Assembly: GCA_900547555.1 (NCBI GenBank)
Contig: URHG01000035.1
Span: 1-29,089 of the forward strand
Length of the DNA stretch: 29,089 bases
Direction: 5' to 3'
Source of the DNA: an uncultured Porphyromonadaceae bacterium
Lineage (GTDB): Bacteria; Bacteroidota; Bacteroidia; Bacteroidales; UBA11471
Of this stretch, positions 16,459 through 23,644 are shown piece by piece. The notes beneath the pieces were generated by a model that was not told the origin of the DNA, ran no database searches, and saw only the letters and a program-made list of their open reading frames with translations. How positions within the stretch are numbered: position 1 is the first letter of the stretch; each line of letters opens with the position of its first letter. The translations under genes were made by a program, and so were the position numbers.

Positions 16459-17781
16459 TTATGACGGAATCTGTCTGCCCGACGAAATCTCGGCCTGCAA
16501 CACATAATCATAACCCGAAGCATTCTGATAAATACGCAAGTCGAAACGAGAAGCCGCAGCGAGAATATGCTCAACGATTTCGCTTTGTACCGACTCGAAG
16601 TCGACCCACGCCGTAACCGTTGTAAAACAGTATATTTCAAAAGGTGTACCGTTTCCCGTGGATTCAAGTAAACGGGCCATCACCTCGAACTGGGAAGTAA
16701 TGGACGGATGATGCAACAAATACATGTTGACATAGGCTCGGAAAAGACCCAAATTCGTATCGATAGTTCCGTTTGCAAGCCCTTCGGAGTTATGGGTATT
16801 CTCTACATGACCGTCTTCACGCTGTTTCTTTTTCACGGTAATGTAATCCTTCATATACGGCAGGCCGGCATAGACTTCGAGTTTTTCGTCAGTACAAGCC
16901 GCAACCGAATCATTCTCGATAAGGAAAGCTCGTTTTATACGACGGCCTCCGCTCTCGGTCATTCCTCTCCAATTCTGCATCGTCGAAGAAACCAATGTAT
17001 AGGGAGGCAATGAAATAAGCGTATGATCGAAGTTGCGTACTTTTACCGTATCGAGCGTTATATCCTCCACCACTCCATTTACCATACCGCCCGGCAAAAC
17101 AATCCAGTCGCCCCGACGCACAAGGTCGTTCTCGGCCAATTGGAATCCGGCCACGAAGCCGAGAATAGAATCTTTGAAAACCAACATCAAAACGGCGGCA
17201 AAAGCTCCCAAACCCGTTATAAGTTTCAGCGGAGATACCCCGGCGATTATCGCTGCAATCAGAATAACGGCAACACCTATAAATATCCCTTTAAGCAGCT
17301 GTACGATACCTTTCAACGGACGGTCGCGCCACTCATCGCGCTGAGAAAATATATGCCAGAACGTATCGATCGTGCGATTGATATAAAACCAAAACACACC
17401 GACAAACACAATACTGCATATCCGCTCTATCCACCTTATCAAGTGAGGGGCATCTCCATACACCCAGGGCAGAAAAGCCAATACGATAAGCGGGAAAAAG
17501 ATATAAGCGACACTCGAAAAAAGGCGACGCTTTATCATGATCTGCAATGTTTTGTTGCGCGTATGTCGAGACAGCCGCACAAAAATACGGTGCAATACAA
17601 TGCGTAACAACCAAGTGATAACAAGAGAAAGCAGCAATATCAACACCAGATAAATGAGGCTTTCCCACCGGTCTACGTGTCCGGAGTCCATACCCAGACT
17701 TTTCAACATATCTTTTATTCCTTGCAGCAACGGCTCGGCCACCCGGTACGACTTATCTTCTATATACTCCAAATTTTCCAT
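16459..17781 (-). CDS. Mechanosensitive ion channel, MscS superfamily (YbdG-like)
   Basis: The 440-residue inner-membrane protein has about five hydrophobic helices in the N-terminal half (the first near 39-60). These are followed by the pore-lining helix and MscS beta-domain signature: GLGAFAAVLMLVFKDSILGF, then GDWIVLPGGMVNGVVEDITL and VRNFDHTLISLPPYTLVS. The C-terminal region, with YVNMYLLHHPSI and a terminal WVDFESVQSEI segment, is characteristic of the YbdG/MscM branch, which opens under membrane tension during osmotic downshift. The start is ATG 17781; an in-frame TTG nine bases upstream is less likely. It is monocistronic, convergent with polA and divergent from ychF. Confidence 0.9.
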   Translation of the reverse strand: MENLEYIEDKSYRVAEPLLQGIKDMLKSLGMDSGHVDRWESLIYLVLILLLSLVITWLLRIVLHRIFVRLSRHTRNKTLQIMIKRRLFSSVAYIFFPLIVLAFLPWVYGDAPHLIRWIERICSIVFVGVFWFYINRTIDTFWHIFSQRDEWRDRPLKGIVQLLKGIFIGVAVILIAAIIAGVSPLKLITGLGAFAAVLMLVFKDSILGFVAGFQLAENDLVRRGDWIVLPGGMVNGVVEDITLDTVKVRNFDHTLISLPPYTLVSSTMQNWRGMTESGGRRIKRAFLIENDSVAACTDEKLEVYAGLPYMKDYITVKKKQREDGHVENTHNSEGLANGTIDTNLGLFRAYVNMYLLHHPSITSQFEVMARLLESTGNGTPFEIYCFTTVTAWVDFESVQSEIVEHILAAASRFDLRIYQNASGYDYVLQAEISSGRQIPS

Positions 17782-17854
17782 ACATATCAAATTTTAACTC
17801 CGACAATAACAACGACGATACCCGAGACCACCACAGACAATCTCCTTCTCTTCC

Positions 17855-17862
17855 CAAAGATA
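17855..17862 (-). promoter_or_regulatory. -7 promoter element for the MscS-like gene
   Basis: Read on the minus strand this is TATCTTTG (TAnnTTTG), 73 bases upstream of the ATG. No clear -33 box is seen. The divergent gap 17782-18033 holds this and the ychF promoter. Confidence 0.45.
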
Positions 17863-17998
17863 CGAAATATTTTCTTACATGACTTGCGCCCGGGTATCCA
17901 CACGCTCTAAAAAGAGACCATTTTATAAACCGCCAAGAGAGCAAAAAAGATTTAGAACCCGAAAGATTTGTACAATAGGATAGTTCGGCGTTTTTTTG

Positions 17999-18006
17999 TA
18001 CTTTTG
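17999..18006 (+). promoter_or_regulatory. -7 promoter element for ychF
   Basis: TACTTTTG matches TAnnTTTG, 27 bases before the ychF ATG at 18034. A TTTG at 17967-17970 is too distant (28-base spacer) to be a good -33 partner. Confidence 0.5.
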
Positions 18007-18033
18007 CGGTCGGAAAATAAAAAAACGAACAGA

Positions 18034-19137
18034 ATGGCATTACAATGCGGTATAGTCGGCCTGCCCAACGTGGGTAAATCGACGCTTTTCAATTGTTTGT
18101 CCAACGCCAAAGCGCAATCGGCAAACTTCCCCTTTTGTACCATCGAACCCAATGTGGGTGTCATCACCGTACCCGACGACCGGCTCAATAAACTGGCCGA
18201 GTTGGTACACCCGCAACGCATCGTCCCCACGACGGTCGAAATCGTCGATATAGCCGGGCTGGTAAAGGGAGCCAGTCAAGGAGAAGGCCTCGGCAATAAA
18301 TTTCTCGCCAATATACGCGAGACCGATGCCATATTGCACGTTTTGCGATGCTTCGATGACGACAATATTACACATGTCGACGGGTCGGTCGACCCCGTGC
18401 GGGACAAAGAAATCATCGACTACGAACTGCAACTCAAAGATCTCGAAACCATCGAAAGCCGCATAAGTAGGGTGCAGAAACAAGCACAGACCGGCGGCGA
18501 TAAAGCAGCCAAACTGGCTTACGAGGTATTGAGCCGCTATAAAGAAGCTCTCGAACAAGGGAAAGCCGCACGCACGGTAACATTCGAGACCAAAGACGAA
18601 CAGAAAATCGCCCACGACCTTTTCCTGCTCACCAACAAGCCAGTCATGTACGTCTGCAACGTCGATGAGGCCAGTGCGGTCAACGGCAACGCCTATGTCG
18701 AGAAAGTGCGGGAAGCCGTAAAAGACGAAAACGCAGAGATCCTCATAGTCGCCGCCAAAATAGAATCGGAAATAGCCGAATTCGAAACCTACGAAGAACG
18801 GCAGATGTTCCTCAACGAGATAGGCCTCGAAGAATCGGGCGTATCGCGCCTCATACGTTCGGCCTATAAGTTGCTCAACCTCGAAACTTACTTCACCGCC
18901 GGAGAACCCGAAGTACGGGCATGGACTTATCTCAAAGGTAGCAAAGCCCCACAATGCGCGGGGATTATCCATACCGATTTCGAGAAGGGCTTTATCCGTG
19001 CCGAAGTCATCAAGTACGATGACTATATCGCATTAGGTTCGGAAGCCGCCTGCCGCGAAGCCGGAAAGATAAATGTCGAAGGGAAAGACTATATCGTACA
19101 GGACGGCGATATCATGCACTTCCGCTTCAACGTATAA
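18034..19137 (+). CDS. ychF: Redox-regulated ATPase YchF (Obg family)
   Basis: The 367-residue P-loop protein of the Obg-related family has the G1 loop GLPNVGKST (9-17), the G3 switch EIVDIAGLVKGASQGEGLGNKFLANIRE, and the unusual G4 (CNVDE in place of NKxD) that makes YchF prefer ATP over GTP. The C-terminal TGS domain (about 280-367) ends with VQDGDIMHFRFNV. YchF binds ribosomes and is linked to stress responses and start-codon selection. The start MALQCGIVGLPNVGKS is chosen over an upstream in-frame ATG because it fits the family and the -7 element. The LOG-family gene begins 20 bases downstream. Confidence 0.96.
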   Translation: MALQCGIVGLPNVGKSTLFNCLSNAKAQSANFPFCTIEPNVGVITVPDDRLNKLAELVHPQRIVPTTVEIVDIAGLVKGASQGEGLGNKFLANIRETDAILHVLRCFDDDNITHVDGSVDPVRDKEIIDYELQLKDLETIESRISRVQKQAQTGGDKAAKLAYEVLSRYKEALEQGKAARTVTFETKDEQKIAHDLFLLTNKPVMYVCNVDEASAVNGNAYVEKVREAVKDENAEILIVAAKIESEIAEFETYEERQMFLNEIGLEESGVSRLIRSAYKLLNLETYFTAGEPEVRAWTYLKGSKAPQCAGIIHTDFEKGFIRAEVIKYDDYIALGSEAACREAGKINVEGKDYIVQDGDIMHFRFNV

Positions 19138-19157
19138 AACAGCCTTGCCCCGTTCCC

Positions 19158-19745
19158 ATGAGAAAGATTCGTTCGGTCTGTGTCTATTGTGCTTCGAGTT
19201 CTCGTGTCGCACCCGCCTATTTCGAGGCAGCACAAGAGTTGGGGCAACTGCTCGCCCGGAAACACATACGATGCGTGTATGGTGCGGGCGGACAAGGATT
19301 GATGGGAACACTGGCCGATGCCGTCATGCAGGAGGGCGGTGAAATTATCGGAGTCATTCCGCAATTCATGTACGACAACGGATGGAACCACCCGACACTG
19401 AAAAATCTGGAAATCACCCCCGACATACACAGCCGTAAACAACGCATGGCCGCCTTGTCCGACGCCGTCATCGCTTTGCCGGGAGGCTGCGGTACATTTG
19501 AAGAGTTGCTCGAAATCATTACATGGAAGCAATTGGGTCTGTATCTCAATCCCATCATAATACTCAACACCGGCGGGTATTACGACCCGTTGATAGAAAT
19601 GCTCGATCGGGCAGCCGACGAACACTTCATGCGTCCCGAACACCGGGTCATGTGGTGTGCCGCCAAGACGCCGCAAGAGGCCATAGATGCACTATATTCC
19701 GCACCCGAATGGGACGGAAAACTACGTAAACTCGCCGTTATATAG
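19158..19745 (+). CDS. LOG-family nucleoside 5'-monophosphate phosphoribohydrolase
   Basis: The 195-residue protein has a Rossmann-like fold. The LOG signature is complete: YGAGGQGLMG at 41-50, the SRKQRM segment at 92-97 and PGGCGTFEE at 108-116 with the catalytic Arg/Glu set. Family members hydrolyse the glycosidic bond of nucleoside 5'-monophosphates (cytokinin-activating enzyme in plants; AMP/purine nucleotide housekeeping in bacteria, sometimes annotated TIGR00730 or 'Rossman fold protein'). It lies 20 bases after ychF and 11 bases before the DUF4271 gene, so the ychF-hemD stretch may form one transcript. The in vivo substrate is not evident. Confidence 0.93.
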   Translation: MRKIRSVCVYCASSSRVAPAYFEAAQELGQLLARKHIRCVYGAGGQGLMGTLADAVMQEGGEIIGVIPQFMYDNGWNHPTLKNLEITPDIHSRKQRMAALSDAVIALPGGCGTFEELLEIITWKQLGLYLNPIIILNTGGYYDPLIEMLDRAADEHFMRPEHRVMWCAAKTPQEAIDALYSAPEWDGKLRKLAVI

Positions 19746-19756
19746 ATGATGATGTA

Positions 19757-21175
19757 ATGCCCCTCTACGACTTGCCATATCGCCCTCGTCCCGAGATACC
19801 CGACAGCGTCTCCTCTCCCGATATGACAATATCGCCCGACAGCATCAAAGCAAAACCGTCTATCGCACATCAACCCGAAAAACAAGATACGGTACAATTC
19901 TCGGCAGATAGTCCGACAACCGCCTCTGCAATCGAGCAAGGCGACACGACGACACACCCTACTTCCGAATATCGCACCCAATTACCGGAACAAGCTCCTG
20001 TCTCTCCTGCAAACGACACTCTCGTTTCGGGACAAATACCTTCCCGACCTATTCCCGGAACCTCCGACTCGACTCAACAACAAGCCTCCGGAGACTCTTC
20101 ATACCTCCCGACGACCGATACGACAACAGTTCCCAGACAATCCTTTCCCGACGTTCCGGCACAAACGGGAACAGATTCGATACTCCGGACCGACGAACTC
20201 AAACAAAAGTTATCCGAGAAAATTGCAGACGACACCGCAACGGCAGTACAAGAGAAGTTATCGCTCCACGATACTGCCGTCATAACCGCAAAACCGGGCA
20301 GTATAGAACAAACGGATACCGTACAACTTTACAGCGGAGGAAGCCCGAAACAACTCTCTCTACAACCTGATGCCGATACAATACAAGAAGCAGAGGCAAC
20401 GTTCATGCCGGCAGATTCGACCCCGATTGCAGCCGACACGACAACAGCCCGGCTTCTCCTCCCGGACACATATATTCCCGTCGTCGAGATACGGGAAGGT
20501 CTTCCGGGGCACCAACGCCCTGAAAACGCACCGTTCCGCGACGGAAGTTTCTTCTCATTGCTCTTAGCCGGGCTTATTTTATTTATACTTTTCATACGTT
20601 ACCGCAAGAAAATCTTCTCTTGGCAGACCGACGGGGATTCCGAACATCATCGGGACGGAAACCGTACCAAACACCTCATCGGTATCAACGCCCATATACG
20701 TAACTTGTTCCTCTCTTATACGTTTGTAATCGAAGGCGCACTGGGTATCATCGCCTTCTTCATTTACGGCCTCCCCCTCCCTTTCTCGGGAGGATATGCC
20801 GTGAACGCCCTGTTACTGGCTCTCCCGGCAGCATTCTATTTTCTGCTGCAACAAGGTATTTTCCTGCTACTGGCCTCGGTTTTCTCGACCGATACTCGAG
20901 GTCGGGAATGGTGCGACACGCACATTATCATCAATCTACTGCTGGGAATATGTCTTTTTCCCTTCGTTTTCTTATCGACCTATCTGCCCGAGACCGGAGA
21001 GAATTGTCTTATCTTTTCGGCATGCCTCTACCTACTCTCCCGCATACTCTTTATAATCAAAGGTGTAAAACTTTTTTTGCGAGATTTTAGATGTTTGCTC
21101 TACTTTATTTTGTACCTTTGCACCCTGGAAATAGCACCCCTTCTCCTCATAGGAAAAAGCTGGGGCCTTTTATAA
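19757..21175 (+). CDS. DUF4271 family membrane protein with long disordered N-terminus
   Basis: This 472-residue protein has two very different halves. Residues 1 to about 265 are low-complexity, rich in Thr, Asp, Ser, Pro and Gln, with recurring DTTT/ADTT/TDT motifs and no signal peptide. From about 268 on there are six hydrophobic segments: a first helix SLLLAGLILFILF, then the conserved DUF4271 core with LIGINAHIRNLFLSYTF, FLLQQGIFLLLASVF and REWCDTHIIINLLLGI, ending KSWGLL. DUF4271 proteins are Bacteroidota-specific, of unknown function, and in my knowledge often precede the hemD-like gene, as here (33-base gap). A role tied to HemD is inference from neighbourhood. The start ATG 19757 is the first in-frame one after the LOG gene. 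Confidence 0.8.
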   Translation: MPLYDLPYRPRPEIPDSVSSPDMTISPDSIKAKPSIAHQPEKQDTVQFSADSPTTASAIEQGDTTTHPTSEYRTQLPEQAPVSPANDTLVSGQIPSRPIPGTSDSTQQQASGDSSYLPTTDTTTVPRQSFPDVPAQTGTDSILRTDELKQKLSEKIADDTATAVQEKLSLHDTAVITAKPGSIEQTDTVQLYSGGSPKQLSLQPDADTIQEAEATFMPADSTPIAADTTTARLLLPDTYIPVVEIREGLPGHQRPENAPFRDGSFFSLLLAGLILFILFIRYRKKIFSWQTDGDSEHHRDGNRTKHLIGINAHIRNLFLSYTFVIEGALGIIAFFIYGLPLPFSGGYAVNALLLALPAAFYFLLQQGIFLLLASVFSTDTRGREWCDTHIIINLLLGICLFPFVFLSTYLPETGENCLIFSACLYLLSRILFIIKGVKLFLRDFRCLLYFILYLCTLEIAPLLLIGKSWGLL

Positions 21176-21208
21176 GCATTTTATCATTAACCAATAAATT
21201 TTACCGAT

Positions 21209-21961
21209 TTGAAGATCAAGAAGATACTGGTTTCACAACCCCAACCGTCAGAGAAATCGCCCTATTTCGATATTGCCGAGAAATACGGGGTAAACATTGT
21301 CTTCCGTCCTTTCATCAAAGTAGAAGGATTGTCGTCTAAGGAATTCCGGCAACAAAAAATATCGTTACCCGAGTATACCGCCGTCATCTTCACCGCACGC
21401 ACGGCGATCGACCATTTCTTTACTTTGTGCGAAAGTCTGCGGGTAACCATACCCGAAACCATGAAATATTTCTGTACGACCGAGGCGATCGCCCTCTATC
21501 TGCAAAAATACACCGTCTATCGCAAACGGAAAATATTCTTCGGGAACACCGGAAAACTCGACGACCTTATTCCCTCGCTCAACAAGCACAACTCCGAGAA
21601 ATTCCTGTTACCCGTCTCCGACGTCAATAACGGTGAATATCCTTTGCTCGACAAGCATAAAATCAACTATACCAAAGCGGTCATGTACCGCACGGTAAGC
21701 AATGACTTCGCTCCGGACGAACCGTTCGACTACGATATGCTCATCTTTTTCAGCCCGGCCGGAATACAATCGTTGCTGAAAAATTTCCCCGACTTCGAAC
21801 AGGGAGATATAAAGATAGGTACTTTCGGCCCGACAACCGCCAAAGCCGTTCACGACGCAGGATTGCGCCTCGACTGTGAAGCTCCGCGTCCCGAAGCTCC
21901 GTCGATGACGGCAGCGCTGGAATTGTTCCTCAAAGAGCAAAACAAAGCGGCCAAGAAATAA
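21209..21961 (+). CDS. hemD: Uroporphyrinogen-III synthase
   Basis: The 250 residues match the HemD bilobed fold, with a first lobe (SQPQPSEKSPYFDIAEKYGV, then VIFTARTAIDHFF) and a second lobe ending in LIFFSPAGIQSLLKNFPDF and IGTFGPTTAKAVHDAG. The enzyme closes hydroxymethylbilane into uroporphyrinogen III, the branch point to heme, siroheme and cobalamin. The start codon is TTG at 21209, giving the family's MKIKKILVSQP opening; no better ATG exists. No other tetrapyrrole gene is in the window, which is notable because many Bacteroidales need external heme. It probably shares a transcript with the DUF4271 gene and is followed by a strong terminator. Confidence 0.85.
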   Translation: MKIKKILVSQPQPSEKSPYFDIAEKYGVNIVFRPFIKVEGLSSKEFRQQKISLPEYTAVIFTARTAIDHFFTLCESLRVTIPETMKYFCTTEAIALYLQKYTVYRKRKIFFGNTGKLDDLIPSLNKHNSEKFLLPVSDVNNGEYPLLDKHKINYTKAVMYRTVSNDFAPDEPFDYDMLIFFSPAGIQSLLKNFPDFEQGDIKIGTFGPTTAKAVHDAGLRLDCEAPRPEAPSMTAALELFLKEQNKAAKK

Positions 21962-21982
21962 CGATTCAACCCCACAGATTTC

Positions 21983-22036
21983 TACACCTTGCCACATCGC
22001 ACCTCTTTCGGAATGCATGGCAAGGTGTATTTTTTT
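21983..22036 (+). terminator. Intrinsic terminator after hemD
   Basis: TACACCTTGCCA (21983-21994) pairs perfectly with TGGCAAGGTGTA (22018-22029) around a 23-base loop, followed by seven T (22030-22036). It isolates the downstream RNA-lipoprotein cassette from the ychF-hemD unit. Confidence 0.88.
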
Positions 22037-22084
22037 CCATAGAGGCATAATTCCTCGGTATATTCCATAAGATTGGAAATCTCT

Positions 22085-22119
22085 TTTGGTTCTTGTTATC
22101 GAGTTTTTTCCTATTTTTG
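22085..22119 (+). promoter_or_regulatory. Promoter of the structured RNA
   Basis: TTTG (22085-22088) and TATTTTTG (22112-22119) are separated by 23 bases, which fits the Bacteroidota -33/-7 pair at the long end of its spacing. Transcription would start near 22125, just at a small hairpin (GGAGAGA/TCTCTCC, 22125-22143). Confidence 0.65.
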
Positions 22120-22124
22120 CAATT

Positions 22125-22338
22125 GGAGAGAGTTTCTCTCTCCGCGACATATCGGAATTTTAGGAAGCGTTATGCTTATCTTGTAAGTTGAAAACCTGAG
22201 AAACTTTCAAATGTGTACAAGGATAGCATAGTGGTTCTCACGCAATAGCGTGGGCTGCTATTACTACATCCGTACACAAGGTTTCTCAGGGCCTCAACTT
22301 AGGAAGTAGTGCATTGCAGTTCCACGCTTCGTGGTTTT
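22125..22338 (+). ncRNA. Structured RNA, sRNA or leader (family not identified)
   Basis: The non-coding stretch 22037-22384 holds one dominant structure. A rod is formed by TAAGTTGA/TCAACTTA (22184-22191 with 22294-22301), CCTGAGAAAC/GTTTCTCAGG (22195-22204 with 22281-22290), TGTGTAC/GTACACA (22212-22218 with 22272-22278), GGAT/ATCC (22221-22224 with 22268-22271) and an apical CACGC-AATA-GCGTG hairpin (22239-22252), with small internal loops between. It has a consensus-like promoter upstream and a CCACG-CTT-CGTGG hairpin with TTTT (22322-22338) downstream. The outline recalls rod-like regulatory RNAs such as 6S RNA or Bacteroidales-specific RNA families, but I cannot match it to a consensus. 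It could equally be a cis-acting leader of the lipoprotein gene 47 bases further on. Confidence 0.65.
22322..22338 (+). terminator. Terminator-like hairpin before the lipoprotein gene
   Basis: CCACG (22322-22326), loop CTT, CGTGG (22330-22334), then TTTT. The stem is short. Its left arm extended by one base (CCACGC, 22322-22327) is also complementary to GCGTGG at 22248-22253 in the apical stem of the RNA rod, so alternative pairing is possible. Confidence 0.5.
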
Positions 22339-22384
22339 AATAGAAACAGTCTTTGAGGAACTGGAAAGACACCATATTCACATT

Positions 22385-22957
22385 ATGATGAAAACGAAAT
22401 TTTTACTCTTCGCAATCCTTGCCTCAACAATGGCAGCTTGCAGCGACAATGATGAGAATGACCAAAAAGAAATTACGCTTCCTCCCGGAGAAACTTCTCA
22501 TGCTATCGATATGGGGATGCCAAGCGGAACATTATGGTGCAGTATGAATGTAGGAGCTTCGGAGGTTACGGATTTCGGAACTTATTATCAGATGTCTTAC
22601 GAAAAGGATGTTGCCACAGAAAAACTGGGAGCAGGCTATTCCACGCCGACAAAGGAGCAATTTGAGGAATTGATTGCGCATACCACACAGCAACATACAG
22701 AGATCAACAATGTGAAAGGCATGCTCTTCAAGGCCTCGAACGGGAACTCTATTTTCTTGCCTGCCGCAGCCCATCTTTCCGGCAGTTCATGGGAGGTAAA
22801 TAATGAAGGTTCAGGAGCATATTGGACAGTAACGCCATCGACCGAGGAAGACTATTTTTACTTTCTTGAATTCAGCAAAGCAGAAGACACACCGTGGTTC
22901 GGAGATCGAGATATAAATACTAACAAATTGCCAATCAGAGCTGTCTACAAAAAATAA
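22385..22957 (+). CDS. Lipoprotein with a FISUMP-like (C-type-lectin-fold) domain
   Basis: This 190-residue predicted lipoprotein has a signal peptide with lipobox MAAC (Cys19), followed by the acidic stretch SDNDENDQKE. That stretch resembles the surface-export signals found just after the acylated cysteine in Bacteroidota. The rest matches a repeated Bacteroidales domain type related to the Fibrobacter succinogenes major paralogous domain: AIDMGMPSGTLWCSMNVGAS, STPTKEQFEELI, NGNSIFLPAAAH, GAYWTVTPS and a terminal IRAV. Such domains are probably ligand-binding C-type-lectin-like folds; the ligand is unknown. The start is ATG 22385 or the adjacent ATG 22388. Codon choice looks less C-ending than in the flanking genes. 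It has no promoter of its own close by and would be read through from the structured RNA. Confidence 0.75.
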   Translation: MMKTKFLLFAILASTMAACSDNDENDQKEITLPPGETSHAIDMGMPSGTLWCSMNVGASEVTDFGTYYQMSYEKDVATEKLGAGYSTPTKEQFEELIAHTTQQHTEINNVKGMLFKASNGNSIFLPAAAHLSGSSWEVNNEGSGAYWTVTPSTEEDYFYFLEFSKAEDTPWFGDRDINTNKLPIRAVYKK

Positions 22958-23050
22958 AGACGAAATAAGCACCTTATTGTATGTTGTACCAACTCCGATA
23001 ACTTTTTAAATCCGGACCCTTTAAATGGGGATAAATTCAGATAAAACGAC

Positions 23051-23088
23051 GGACTGCCCAACCATATCCGGGTTGTGGCAGTCCTTTA
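23051..23088 (+). terminator. Terminator after the lipoprotein gene
   Basis: GGACTGCC-CAACC (23051-23063) pairs with GGTTG-TGGCAGTCC (23071-23084), with one bulge, around ATATCCG. The tail is only moderately T-rich (TTTATATT). The rest of 22958-23218 holds nothing else recognisable apart from the rnpA promoter. Confidence 0.7.
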
Positions 23089-23151
23089 TATTCCGACTCT
23101 GTTATCAAAAAGAAAAACATTTTTAAGATCTCATATTTCCGAGAAAAGTCG

Positions 23152-23159
23152 TACATTTG
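23152..23159 (+). promoter_or_regulatory. -7 promoter element for rnpA
   Basis: TACATTTG matches TAnnTTTG, 59 bases before the rnpA ATG. No convincing -33 box was found. Confidence 0.5.
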
Positions 23160-23218
23160 TCTTTGCTGGCAGTAAACAGTTGAAATAAATCAAACGCTAT
23201 TAAAATACAGAAATAACG

Positions 23219-23632
23219 ATGTGCGATAACCGGCTTACACACGACGAACGCCTGCGGGGAGAAATTCGTGTAAACGAACTTTTTTTCTCCGGAGAATCGT
23301 TTATCGCTTACCCTTACCGCATCGTCTACAAAACCGGAGACACTGCAAGACCCGTATCTTCGTCCATATTGGTAAGTATTCCCAAAAAACGATTCAAACG
23401 AGCCGTAAAACGCAACAAACTACGCCGCCGCATCAAAGAGGCATTCAGATTGAACAAGTCGCTCCTCAACACCCCGTTGGAAGCGGCCGGAAAAACAATC
23501 GACATGGCTGTCATCTATCTCGATAAAGAGGTACAACCCTATGCCTTTCTCGAAAAACGCATGAAAGAGATGCTGCAAAAACTGGCCGGTAAAATCGTCC
23601 CTGCAACTACCGACGAAGAAAAACAACCGTAA
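23219..23632 (+). CDS. rnpA: Ribonuclease P protein component
   Basis: The 137-residue basic protein carries the RnpA signature RNKLRRRIKEAF (Arg65-Asn66...Lys73-Glu74), preceded by the LVSIPKKRFKRAVK strand and the substrate-binding opening RLRGEIRVNELF. It assists the catalytic RNA in cutting 5' leaders from pre-tRNAs. The acidic C-terminal tail (PATTDEEKQP) is unremarkable. The YidD-TatD gene follows after 12 bases, so rnpA-yidD adjacency, common across bacteria, is kept. rpmH, which usually precedes rnpA, is absent; the upstream neighbour is the RNA-lipoprotein cassette. Confidence 0.94.
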   Translation: MCDNRLTHDERLRGEIRVNELFFSGESFIAYPYRIVYKTGDTARPVSSSILVSIPKKRFKRAVKRNKLRRRIKEAFRLNKSLLNTPLEAAGKTIDMAVIYLDKEVQPYAFLEKRMKEMLQKLAGKIVPATTDEEKQP

Positions 23633-23644
23633 ACGATCGAGTCC

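Noticed and set aside
18040..18972. 310-residue open frame on the minus strand across ychF
   Set aside because: It is a shadow of a clearly conserved gene; its composition (Phe/Tyr/Val-rich, no motif) is typical of antisense frames in this codon usage.
21113..21120. TACCTTTG inside the 3' end of the DUF4271 gene as a hemD promoter
   Set aside because: It matches the -7 consensus but lies in conserved coding sequence, and the nearest TTTG has only a 15-base spacer.
22184..22301. Rod-shaped inverted repeat read as an integron attC site or a MITE
   Set aside because: The RYYYAAC/GTTRRRY core boxes are not in the right places, no integrase is nearby, and no target-site duplication flanks the repeats. 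Promoter and terminator signals favour an RNA.
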